This document shows positions 13,613 to 25,258 of a stretch of DNA of 64,000 nucleotides, piece after piece. The notes beneath the pieces are model-generated. The model was not told where the DNA came from. It worked only from the letters and a program-made list of their open reading frames with translations, and did not search any database. The translations under genes and the position numbers were made by a program. Numbering within the stretch: position 1 is the stretch's first letter; the number at the start of each line of letters is the position of its first letter. Origin of the DNA: Helianthus annuus (lineage: Eukaryota; Streptophyta; Magnoliopsida; Asterales; Asteraceae). The stretch covers positions 94,621,264 to 94,685,263 of the forward strand of contig NC_035433.2 of the NCBI RefSeq assembly GCF_002127325.2. Direction: 5' to 3'.

Positions 13613-15114
13613 ATGTCCTCTTTTGATAGTGGAGTATCAGATACCATAGACCCTATGGTCATAGTCTCGGATGACGAGATAGCCACAGACCCTGAGGTTT
13701 TCACTTCAGACACTACGAGTAGCGACGATGATGATTTCCAGCCGTTTTCTTTACCAGATGTTGGAGATGATATACCACTAGCTGATGGTCTTCCTGACGG
13801 GGATCTACTTCTTGTTCTGATCCCTGCTCCTTTTCCTCTTGCTGCATTTCCTCTTGAGGATCTGCCTCTTGATGCTATGTCTGACTTTGACATCGATCTT
13901 TTTATTGAGGGTCCCCCTGAGGGTGCCCAGGATGATAGAGCTCCAGTCACCGATGTCATTGTTGTTCCTCTCATCGAGGTTCCTGTCATAGAGATTTCAT
14001 CTGACCATTCTGGTCCTGATTCATTTAAGTCTGTGCCATCTACTACTCTGCACGCACTGGGATTACAGCATTATCCCACTGACTCTGATTCCAACAGAGC
14101 TATGTCTGCCGCACCTGTCCCTCCGCAGGACTTTGAGTTTGATGATGAGTTGGATCCTGTCTTTCCACACGACTTTGACCCTGATCATGAGATTGAGTTT
14201 GTCCCTGACGAGCAGCCTTTTGAGGCACCTGTCATTCCTGACGATCAGCTCTTTGATATACCCGCTGATCTTGAGCTTGCTCCAGCTGACCCTGAGCCTG
14301 AGATTGCACCAGAGCCTATACCTGCTCACGACCCTTTGCCTAAGCACGATTTCCCTGCACCCGTTGACGTTCCAGTTGTTGCACCACCTTTACTGACCCG
14401 ATCCCTGTACTTGTTGATCGTGCTCCTTTTGCTGCCCTGATTGACCCCAGATATGCACACACCCGCAATGGGTGGATCGAGGACGATGATGACTTCTCTC
14501 CTTTTGTCAGACCTATTACTCCCCCACCTGCACATGTACATGCACCCATTGATATCGCCCCATTTCACCCTCATGAGTCTGACATTCACCGCACAGATCT
14601 ACCGATCACGTTCTTACAGGATATCCCTCCTCCCCGTCCAGGGGAAGGACCATCGAGTCAGCAGCCCAGTCATATACCTCCTGTGTCAGCAGCTGATCAT
14701 TTCATGCCACAGTTTACACACACTGCTCCTTTTGTTTCTACACCCATGGGCGAGCCACTGATTTGGTTCCCGCCCAACACGATGCCTTTGTCTGATCCAT
14801 ACCATCCCTTCCACATTGGATACTCGAGGGATGATCTACTTATGTCCTTATAGCTCCAGCAGGAGATGTTATGTCGCAGAGTCATGGAGTTAGAGAGGAT
14901 CCCGCGTCCTCCACCTTGCACTTGTCAGTCACCATTCATGATTCCACTGGCTCCACTTCTGCCATATCCTGATTTTGATGTTCGTTTCCTCACTATGGAG
15001 CAGTAGGTTAGCTATCTGTTGCGTATCGTTCATGCCCTTGAGGAGGATTTAGCGCATTTGCGCAGGTTGCTTTTCGTTCCTCCACCTCCTCCTCCTCCTC
15101 CACCATCAGCATAG
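13613..15114 (+). pseudogene. Acidic, proline-rich extra ORF upstream of gag (element F)
   Basis: An additional retrotransposon ORF of unknown function, about 500 codons when its frames are followed. The start MSSFDSG at 13613 is preferred over an in-frame ATG at 13571. The protein is dominated by Asp/Glu/Pro with recurrent DP and PxPxP patterns (about residues 10-260). A Trp-containing segment (NGWIEDDDDF) and a PPPRPGEGPSS segment follow, then a leucine-rich possibly helical stretch near the C-terminus and a terminal polyproline run ending PPSA at 15111. A one-base shift near 14387 moves the frame; TAG codons at 14851-14853 and 15004-15006 interrupt the second part. It shares no motif with gag, protease or pol. 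I recall similar acidic proteins annotated as hypothetical in Asteraceae genomes, but this is unverified. Confidence 0.7.
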
Positions 15115-15492
15115 GGGTTTTTGGTTTTATGCAGATAGCATACTTTTGATGAGAGTGCAGCTATTGAGCCAGATTGCACAACCTTTTGAAGACCACACTT
15201 TGACTTTTGACTTTTGATTGTTATAGTTGTTAGACGATTTGGACAAGGGTGATGTGACCCTTTAGTCCCTTTTGATGTATGATATATTGTGAAACATGTA
15301 AAACTGTATTGTGGTCATTGATATATGGAAGCTCAATCGCAACATTCTCATTACATACGTTGTTGGATTACTTGTTTATGTTATGACATGGGATGTTATG
15401 TGCTTACTTGCGTGGATAAATGGTATTACAAATGAATGTTACATACTTACTATACTTATTATGATCTGACCGATGCAATCTTCTTATAGAAG
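15115..15492 (+). other. Spacer between acidic ORF and gag of F
   Basis: About 380 bp of T-rich untranslated leader with no visible gene or strong repeat. Confidence 0.55.
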
Positions 15493-17455
15493 ATGCCTCC
15501 GCAAAGGGAAACTCGTTTGCCCACTATAGAGGCGGAGTTACAGGAACGGATTTCACAGGCTATTGCACAGCACGAGGCCCTGCGCTCGGAACACAGCGGG
15601 GGTACCTCTGGAAACAACCCACCCCATGGTAATGTTAAGTCACTATAGACACATTACGTTATAATTGGATATTCCATGTGCAATCGCTAATGCTTGCTGT
15701 GAATGATGTTACTTGTACAGGCTGTACCTATAAACAGTTCTTGGACTGTAAGCCATTGAATTTCGACGGCACTGGGGGTGCTGTAGCTTTTGTCAGATGG
15801 ATGGAAAAGACGGATTCTGTGATAAGGATGAGCAAGTGTGCTCCTGAACATCAAGTCACCTACATCTCAGGACTCTTTCTAGATGGTGCCTTATCCTGGT
15901 GGAATCTTCAAGTCCAGACCTTGGGGGAAGAAGCTGCTTACACCATGTCATGGGATGAAATGAAGGAGCTCATGCGAAAGAAATACTGATCCAGGGCCGA
16001 AATTCAAAAGTTAGAAACTGAATTTTGGCACCTCAAAATGGACGGACCAAAAATTGCGGAATATGTGCAAAGATTCCACGACTTGTCACGCGTTGTGCCG
16101 TATATGGTTCATCCAGAATTCAAACGCATCGAGCGGTTTATTTGGGGGTTGGCACCTCTGATTATGAGTATGGTGACATCGTCGAAGCCTGCCACAATTA
16201 CTGAGGCTATCGATCTGAGCATGTCACTAACTGAAGAGGCGATCAGGTTAAACAAGTTTTCGATCTCTGACCAGAAAAAGAAGGAGACTCACGTTGAGTC
16301 CTCGGGAGAGAACAAAAGGAAGTTCTCAAACTTTAAGAAGGGTACCAGCAGCGCCAGCAAGAAGAAGGAAGTGAACCCACCAGCTGAAGTTAAAACTGGT
16401 GCTGAAGTCAAGGGAAAAGGATACATGAGCGCTCTGCCCAAATGTGATGTATGCCATTACCACTATTCCGGCCAGTGCAGGCTTAGGAAATGTGAGTGTT
16501 GTGGGAAGACTGGCCATTCGAAGGAAACATGCTGGGCTGGTATTGGTGCGGGTCGTGGTGGTCAGAGAGGTTATGGAAATGGCAATTGAAACCGCCCGCA
16601 AGGAGGAAATGGCGGTAATGGAAATCGTGCTAATGTTGGGAATCAAGCTGGTAGTGGAAACCGGGGAGCAAACAACAATCGAGGTGGTAATGGGAATGGT
16701 AATGGTCAAGGACCAGGTTGTTTTAATTGTGGAGACATAGGGCATTTCAAGCGAGAATGCCCAAAGCTCAATCAAGCATAAGGAAGGGTTTTCAACATCG
16801 GAGCGAGAGAAGCTCGCCAAGATCCAAATGTAGTTACTGGTACGTTCCCTATCAATCAACGCTTTGCATCTGTACTGTTTGACACTGGTGCCGATTATAG
16901 TTTTGTATCGCTAGAGTTTAAGAATATGCTTGGGTTGGTAGCTAGTAAGTTAGACATTTTGTATTCGATAGAACTAGCAAATGGAAAGCTAGTAGAAGCA
17001 AGTGAAGTCATCAGAGGTTGCGTGATAGAACTGGGAGAGCACGAGTTTACGCTTGATCTTCTGCCCGACGAATTGGAAAGCTTCGACGTGGTAGTGGGGA
17101 TGGATTGGTTGTCAAGCAACAGAGCAGAGATTGTATGTCACGAGAAGGTCATTCGCATTCCGATGGCGAATGGAGGAACGATTGTGGTACATGGAGAGAA
17201 GCGCGATACGCCTCTAAAGATCATTAGTTGCTTGAAGGCTCGAAAGTGTTTGCAGAAAGGATGTGTTGCCTTCATGGCACACATCGTGGATAAAGAAGCC
17301 GCTGAACCGAAGCTAGAAGACATTCCAGTCGTGAAGGAATATCCTGAGGTCTTCCCGGAAGACTTTCCAGGATTGCCGCCGCAAAGGCAAGTCGAGTTTC
17401 ACATTGACTTAGTTCCAGGCGCCACGCTTGTAGCTAAGGCACCTTACCGACTTGC
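15493..17455 (+). pseudogene. Element F: gag (apparently spliced) and protease
   Basis: Gag starts MPPQRETRLP at 15493. A first exon, 15493-15628, ends CCCCATG before GTAATG; an acceptor TTGTACAG at 15713-15720 opens the second exon, and both are phase 1, giving a seamless HGCTYKQF junction. Then follow the capsid domain (about 15735-16260), a lysine-rich stretch, the knuckle CECCGKTGHSKETC (near 16491), a Gly/Asn-rich linker, the knuckle CFNCGDIGHFKREC (near 16718), and protease with LFDTGADYSF (near 16876) and VVVGMDWLSSN. In-frame stops at 15987-15989, 16587-16589 and a TAA in the linker near 16780 kill it. The frame is cut at APYRLA by element E and resumes at 29570. Gag would package RNA and protease would cleave the polyprotein. 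Confidence 0.85.
17451..17455. repeat. Target-site duplication of element E (left, CTTGC)
   Basis: CTTGC here and at 29570-29574 flank the two outer LTR ends of E. This proves that E inserted as one unit into pol of F. Confidence 0.92.
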
Positions 17456-19116
17456 TGTAACGTCCATAATTTTTCTTTTTAAATTATCTCGATAACAACG
17501 TACTTTTCTAACGAAATTTGGGCATGACCCGTTTGTAAAAGAAGTAGTCCCCTGTTTTTCATAAAACAAAATATCATTTAACATACGCTACGTTTCAAAA
17601 GACATAATGTACTACATTAAACGGACCTTGGTTACACAAACGAAACCATCATGCTAAATTACTTACAACCGACTAAGTTTTAAAAAGACGAACATGATAA
17701 AGTTTAAGCTTTTAACTACTAGACATAGCTAATGAGACAAAACATATTAACATTGTCTTCTTTACAAAAGTTGCGGAACGCATGACGAGCTTGAAGTGTG
17801 TTCGGACCGGGCGAAGCTTGTCATTAAACTTGAGTTTTACCTACATCACAACAACAAGTAAACTTCATTAGGACTAAAATTCTTTCTTTTAACTCAAGAT
17901 TCCATCTAGTGGATTTATAGTCACGATGACATTTGCAACTTGCAATTCTCTAATTACCATTTCTTTCAATCTTGCATTCTATTCTTTTGACCCATTCATA
18001 AAAGGGTCCAAACATACGAATTCATTCTATTACATACTAAACCATCATATTCGATCCTATTAATAAATTCTACACAAGTACTTTTTCATGATTGATTCAA
18101 TTTAACATATCATATGGTAAAACGACAGTATGATAAATTCTGAATTTGTACAAGTAGCGTACCTCGGTCTTGATTCCCTTGTTGCTTCACTTGACTCGAA
18201 CTTTCTTCCTTAACGCCTACATATAACCATTCATTCTTTTAATTTATGTTTCATACTCAATTACACATATCGATCGATAAAACATCATACAATTTACTCA
18301 TGCTTCATAAACATATTCAATTCACATAAAGTTTATGGCTTACAAGACTAACATTTTCATTGAGGCATTTTGTCAAACACTTGGTGTGCACATTATCAAC
18401 AAAGCACAAGGTACAAGTGTTCATAGCATAATCCTACATGTTCCCTTTTCTAGTCTAACAAGAAACAATCGAATTCACATATTTCTTTCATCCAACCTTA
18501 ACTTATCCAATTTCTCTATCACATACAGATTATGTATCAATTCACCTCCATAAGCATATTATCATAATTCATCATGTTCATCTTTTTCCTACAACAAGTG
18601 GGTATGAACCCTAATCATCCAAACAATCAAAATTAAACAAAATCCTCAGTCTATTATGAATTCTTAACTCACAATTACACAAGATTTCCACATAATTTCA
18701 TGATTGGGTTAAAACCCACTTTCTAGAAATCACCAAATCAGAATTTTTGACTTACCTTGTGTTGAACAAGCTTAGATAGTTAAAGATTGGAGCTCATGCA
18801 TCAATTTAGGCCCTTAATTCCTTCCTAATCTTGTGATTTTCTGAAAGTTAGGGTTTGTTCTTGGCCTCTGTCCTTTTGATCGATCCCACAAACACACCAG
18901 AATGTGTGTTTGTGTTTTCCCTTTTTCTTTTATTTGTTTTAACCAAAACTTTCATTCTTTTTAACAAGTTTAGTCCCTTCACTTACTTAGTTTGTTTATT
19001 TGTCATATAACCTTCCTTCTAATCAAGTTACTAGTATAACTACTTAACTAGGTTAAATATAACATGTCTAGACATTTTAAATAACATAAATAAATTGCAT
19101 ATTTTGGGGTGTTACA
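17456..19116 (-). mobile_element. Left (3') LTR of element E
   Basis: Near-identical to 27916-29569. It contains an inverted repeat CACAAACACAC / GTGTGTTTGTG near 18888-18915. No coding capacity; the 72-codon frame at 18335 recurs in the other LTR and is not considered a gene. Confidence 0.9.
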
Positions 19117-19136
19117 AGTCTACCCCCCTTAAAAGA
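19117..19136 (-). promoter_or_regulatory. Polypurine tract of element E
   Basis: On the minus strand a TTTTAAGGGGGG run followed by TAGACT precedes the LTR start TGTAACACC. It is the likely plus-strand primer. Confidence 0.7.
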
Positions 19137-19154
19137 GGTTTCGTCTCCGAAACC

Positions 19155-21553
19155 TTAACACGTACCAAATAATGTCGGGTAGTGCTCCCTCATTTCATCT
19201 TCTAATTCCCATGTAAGATCCAATCCTTTCCGATGTTGCCATTGCACCAAGACTTGCTTTATAGTTTTGTTCCGAAGGTGCGTTACTTTGGAATCCTTGA
19301 TATCTATCGGTCTTTCAATATAATTCAATTTTTCGTCCAATTCAATATCATCAAGGGGCACGTATGCCGTCTCATCCGCTAAACACTTCCTCAATTGTGA
19401 CACATGGAATGTGTCATGTATTCCATCTAATGTTGGGGGTAATTCCAACCGATATGCTACCTTCCCAACCTGGGCTAAAATCTTGAAAGGTCCTATGTAG
19501 CGGGGACCTAGCTTTCCTCGCTTACGGAAATGGATTATACCTTTCCATGGGGAAACCTTTAATAACACATAATCACCTATTTGAAATTTGATAGGTCGCC
19601 TCCTTCGATCTGCGTAGGCCTTTTGTCAATCTTGAGCCGCTTTTAAACGGGCTCGCACAAGATCGATCTTTTCGTTAGTTTTAGCTACTACATCATTGGG
19701 CGCAATTTCTCTCTGCCCCACCTCTCCCCAACAAATTGGAGTTCTACACTTCCTTCCATACAACATTTCATACGGTGCCATTTGAATGCCGTTATGGTAG
19801 CTATTGTTGTATGAAAATTCCACCAATGGCAAGTGGTCATCACAGCTTCCCCCGAAATCTATCACACATGCTCGCAGCATGTCGATGAGTGTTTGAATGG
19901 TTCGCTCAGACTGACCATTCGTTTGGGGGTGGTAGGCGGTGCTGAAAAGTAATTTTGTGCCCATACTCTCATGGAAACCTTGCCAATATCGAGATGTGAA
20001 TCGGGTATCTCGATCCGACACAATAGATACAGGGACTCCATGTCGAGATATTATCTCGTTGACATAAATCTCCACCATTCTTTCAGAAGAGTAAGTCTCC
20101 CGAATGGGTAAGAAGTGCGCGCTCTTGGTGAGGCGGTCCACGATCACCCATATAGCATCGTGACTTTTCCTTGTCTTAGGAAGCTTGGTCACTAGTTCCA
20201 TCGTCACTTCTTCCCATTTCCATACTAGAATCTCTAAAGGTTGCAACTTTCCATATGGTTTCTGATGTTCTGCCTTTACCTGCAGACAGGTCAAACATTT
20301 GGCAACATACTTGACGATATCACGCTTCATGCCGGGCCACCAATAACTTTTCTTCAAATCTAAGTACATTTTTGTAGCTCCAGGATGAACCGAGAATCGG
20401 GATTTGTGAGCTTCTTCGAGTAACACGTCTTTTGCTCCACTAAACCGAGGTATCCATATCCGACCATACATGGTTTTAATTCCATCGGATCTCTCTTCAA
20501 ATTTATCCACAAACCCCTTTGTTCTTTCCATTCTAGAATCCATTTCGCTTAGTGACTTGATTTGGGCTTCCTTAATCATTTCGAGGAATCGAGGTGTAAC
20601 TACCATCTTCATGGACTTTACTTGAATTGGAGGCGGATAATCCTTTCGCCTCAGGGCATCGGCCACTACATTAGCCTTGCCCGGATGATAAAGGATCTCA
20701 CAATCATAATCTTTAAGAAGTTCTAACCACCTTCATTGCCTCATATTTAAATCTTTTTGCTCGAAAAAGTATTTAAGGCTTTTGTGGTCAGAATAAATTG
20801 CACTTTTCGTACCGTATAGATAATGCCTCCCTATCTTTAAAGCAAACACTACCGCAGCTAACTCCAAGTCATGGGTTGGATAATTACTTTCGTGCGATTT
20901 CAATTGCCTGGAAGCATAGGCAATGACTCTACCCCTTTGCATCAAAACACATCCCAACCCTTGGTGTGATGCATCCGTAAACACCACCAAGTCTTCCGTT
21001 CCATCAGGTAAGGTTAGTACCGGGGCACTCGACAGCTTTTCTTTCAAGGTTTGAAACGCCCTTTCTTGATCTGCACCCCATGTAAACTTCTCATTCTTCT
21101 TGGTTAACTTGGTTAACGGCAAGGCCAATTTCGAAAAATCTTGGATAAATCTCCTGTAATAGCCTGCTAAACCCAAAAAGCTTCTTACTTCACTTGGGTT
21201 CTTTGGAGGTACCCATTTCATAACGGCTTCCACCTTTGACGGGTCTACTAAGATACCATCCGCATTAATCACGTGACCGAGAAATTGTACTTCTCTAAGC
21301 CAAAAAGCACACTTAGAGAATTTCGCGTACAATTTCTCCTTGCGGAGTACTTCAAGAATTTCACGTAAATGGCATGCATGTTCGGCTTTACTTCGGGAAT
21401 AAACCAGGATATCATCGATAAAAACTATAACGAATTTGTCTAACATGGCCCGACAAACTCGATTCATAAGATCCATGAACGCGGCGGGCGCGTTCGTTAA
21501 TCCAAAGGACATTACTAAGAACTCGTAATGCCCGTATCGCGTTCTAAAAGCCG
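19155..21553 (-). pseudogene. Element E: RT (C-terminal part), RNase H, integrase, chromodomain
   Basis: Minus-strand pol continuing after the solo LTR that splits RT at [13 protein letters not shown]. It has the FIDD box near 21417-21428, RNase H ([13 protein letters not shown]) near 20970, the zinc finger HxxxxxxxH...CLTC near 20410-20280, the integrase core with VDRLTK (near 20140), SDRDTRF (near 20012) and SERTIQTL (near 19903), a GPY/F module (RYIGPFKIL) near 19495, and a chromodomain-like tail (LRNKTIKQVLVQW...LTWELEDEM) ending at 19155. In-frame TGA codons at 20733-20735 and 19626-19628 both fit CGA-to-TGA changes, as after CpG methylation. The usual DALSRK at the RNase H/integrase junction reads DALRRK. 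The three integrase catalytic acids are still present. Confidence 0.92.
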
Positions 21554-24500
21554 TCTTTTGTGACATCTGTGCTTGTGATATCATTTTACAAACTCTGAAC
21601 AATACAATATTAATAAAACAGTGTGTTTTGATCCCAATGTTTCTCATTTATGTTTGGTTTTGTGCCCATGTTGATTTTTGATCGATTTTGAACTCTATAT
21701 CGCTTTCTGGAGAGTTATACGCAAACTGGTGTGTAAACACGATCAGTTTAATGCAACAAACACTCCGGAACATCATCATAAACTTAACATACCTTAAATA
21801 ACCTTTAGATAACTTAGAAATAAGTTTTGAAGGCTTTGGTATGGCAAAAACAAGTTTATTCGCTCTCAGGGACTATTTGCGTCAACTTGCAAAAGTATGC
21901 CTTTTCGTAAGGCAACGTACAGTCCGGAACTTGATCATAAGTTAAACATACCATATATATAACCTAAACATGGCTTAGAAATAAGCTTTGATAGGTTCGG
22001 TGTGCGAAAACATGCTTATATGATCTTACAGGGACTAAAAGTGTCAAAAAACGGCGTAAGTTTGCATTTTCGCGCATATCTTACGTTCTGGACACATCTG
22101 GACATCCAAAATTTTTGTACACACTAAAATATTTTTATTTTAGTGATCGGCATGCAAAAATTCCATTCGTTTCGCAATTTGGATCATTTTCGCGCTCGTT
22201 ACGATTTCCGTCGTAATTAGCCGAACAACGCAACCATACGGCCAAACGAACCAACATCCGGCTTATTTTTAAGCATGTTTCATGTTCCCTATGCTTTAAC
22301 TTCATTATGAAGCTTACAAATGGGCTTGACGGGTGTTAGAAGTGCCAATACGCGTTGAAACAAGCTCAGGGGCCAAATCTGTCATTTTGGGAAACTTGCT
22401 GATCTGCAGCAAGGTCCTTACGGACCGTAAGGGTCCCCTTGCGGACCGTAAAGCATGCCCAGTGACCAGAAATGAGTTTTAGCATTCTGTTTGATCTTTA
22501 GGGGATGTTATGGTTAATTCTTTGTGTGGTGGGCAAGTTTGTGTGTTCACCAAGGCTCTAATTAGCTTGTAACAAGTGGATAGCTAGATTTCTTTGCTTA
22601 ATGGCTAATCAAAACACTTGTAATGATCTTGTTCTTCACCAACAACTATAAATAGCCACCCAAGTTCACTCATTTCATTGCTCATTCTTCTATTCTCTTC
22701 TCTACATCTGCTTGGAAGCTCTCTAAGCTGATTTGGGACTTTGTCTTCTTGTAGAAAAGATAGCAAGGACCCATAGTGAGCATTCTTTCATTTCTTTTTA
22801 TGGCTTTTTCCTTATGTAGTGCAGAAAGTCAAACGTTTGGCCAACAGTTTGACTTTCGGTTTTGACCATCAATTGGTCAAGTCAAAGTTCAATTGAACTT
22901 TGAAACGTGATTGTAATCACGATAGTTATAATCCTTCGTGGTTATAACCGCTGATTACCACGTTAGCTAGTTGTAGTGTCGAGTCAAAGTTTCGGTCAAA
23001 ATGCGTTTTAGCACGCATTTTGCCTCGGAACTACTTTAGGGTATCAAAGCACTTTGTTTTGATACCAAATCAGTAGGTTAAACATGTTTTGACATGTTTA
23101 ACTCGACACTATTAGTTTGTGCTTGTTTAGGGTCGTAAGTTAAGCGGTCTAAACAACCGCTTATACTTCCGAACCCGACCCGTTTGGTCGATCTTTAGGA
23201 TCCGACCAAGCTTAGTTAGTGATCATAGATGCATAGGGAATAACCACTGAGGTTATACCTTATGATCACCTAGGATTGGTTAGTCATTTGCTAGTTAGCT
23301 TGTATGCCCCATAGGAAATGACCAAAATGCCCTTTTGAAGCTAAAATCCGTATTTTACTTATGTGAACATATTTTTGACATATAATCTGATGTAGTAACA
23401 TGTTTAGGGATAATTGGGCATGTAAGACTTGGCATGGCACATAGTTAACCATCCGAACATAGTTTTACGCTAACGACGCCTTATAGTAGCTTATGTTACC
23501 ATAATGTGTCGAAACGGGTCAAAAGCACTTAGGTAGGCTTTCTAATCAGAATGTTGGGCCTATTAAATCATACCATATGAGTTCAATTACTCATTTGATT
23601 TATAGAACCTCATTCTATCCTATCTCCCGATTTAGGAGCCGACTTATTAACATAGTTACTATACTAGGTGCCGGTTGATTCCGTGACCCTTGGAGCTTAA
23701 ATTGGTCTTATTCTCAAGACTAATTAGCAATCCCAAGTGAGTACATAGTTCCCCTCTTTTACCGTTTTCAAATATTTTGGGGTGATACACATGTACATAC
23801 GTGTTACTTTCGTGCATTTCATGCCTTTATGACATAAACATGCTAGTTTCACCTAGTACACTTATAGTACATGCTTTCAATTGTGTTTTGCTATGTATGT
23901 TAAGCATGCTAGCACATTGATTTGTTACACATTTGTTGCATATGTTTACTTAGCATATGGAACACATTGCTTTACATGACATTTTTGCTATGTATGTTTA
24001 CTGAGCATGCTAGCACATTGTTTTACATGAACATTTCTACTAGGCATGTTTACTTAGCATTCCTAGTACATGGTTTTCACATGCTACATTGGTTATGACA
24101 TTTGGTATGTTAAATCGGGATAATAATACATTCATTAACATTGATCACGCCGCTCGGACTTATGTAATGGTACCATAGGAATTGACAACTCCCGTTTCCG
24201 GCTTCCTAGGTTTGTTTGGAAGTTGGGGATGACAGAATCCGACTACATAACTTTAGATAAACCTTTAATTCGTTTAAGGGTTTGTCGCCACAGTCGCAAG
24301 GCTTGAATGTATGCGATTAACATTACTGCATAAATGTTTGTAATCATAAAGCATTGTTTTTCTGCAAAGCATAACATTTGATTTAAACTTAGGTTTATTC
24401 AAAAACATGTTTTGTATATTTTCTATGGGGTTGAGTAACTTCTAGTTAATCACCATACATGACATTTGTTTTCACATTAGACATCATTACATAGTTAAGT

Positions 24501-25258
24501 AGATGATTTCCTACTTGCTATGCATTTCATTGGTTATACATGATACACATGACATTGTACACGGTTTACACCTACACGTTTTGACATGGAACAAGACATT
24601 TTGGTTGGTTATTGATAAGTGACTTATGTAACGGGGCTATGTGTTATATGATAAAAGCATGGTGGATACGCCGCTGGTACTTCCTATATATAAGTGCTTT
24701 TATCGTATTATACATCGTTGCGTTATATAAACCACTTGGGCAAGACATGAAACAATTTTATACAAGAACAAGACAATGTTTACAAAGTATACGTTTTATC
24801 CAAATTCATTTTCACTTGGTTATTCATTAACCATGCATTATCATTTCATTATCATTTGATTTTCATTGATTTTCACATGGTTTTACAAAGGAAAACATTT
24901 TACCAGATTCATGACTACATTTTATTAAACACTTCTTTCAAATACAAGTCATGAATCTGCATAAACAAAACCTATGTGTCTCACAGGCATTTTTATGCTG
25001 ACGTACCTATTTTTACATGTGTTTCAGGTGCTAATGCATAAGGATGTTTGTGCTACACTTAGGCGGACTCGGGCCTTAGTGACTTAAAAGACAGTTATTA
25101 TGTAGTTTTAGTTGAACTCAAAGACAATGTAACTTTAAATTTTAATAATACATAACTTTAATTGCCATGGTTGTTTAAACAATAATTCTGTCGCCACTCA
25201 CCTCCCCGGCGTTTCCGCCGCGGTTTGTTGTTTTATGCGGCCGGGGTGTGACATCTTT
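21554..25258 (+). mobile_element. Solo LTR of the B family inserted in RT of element E
   Basis: The LTR proper is 21559-25253 (3695 bp), starting TGTGACATCTG and ending GGGGTGTGACA, flanked by a perfect 5-bp duplication TCTTT (21554-21558 and 25254-25258). There is no internal region, so the two LTRs of a former full element recombined. It is the reverse complement of the LTR of B, without that LTR's 692-bp duplication. TATAAATA at 22647-22654 is the likely TATA box; CTTACGGACCGTAAG at 22417-22431 is a 15-bp palindrome about 215 bp upstream. No gene seen in it. Confidence 0.93.

Noticed and set aside
18335..18553. 72-codon ORF repeated at 28788-29006
   Set aside because: Lies in both LTRs of element E at the same position; repeat-derived.
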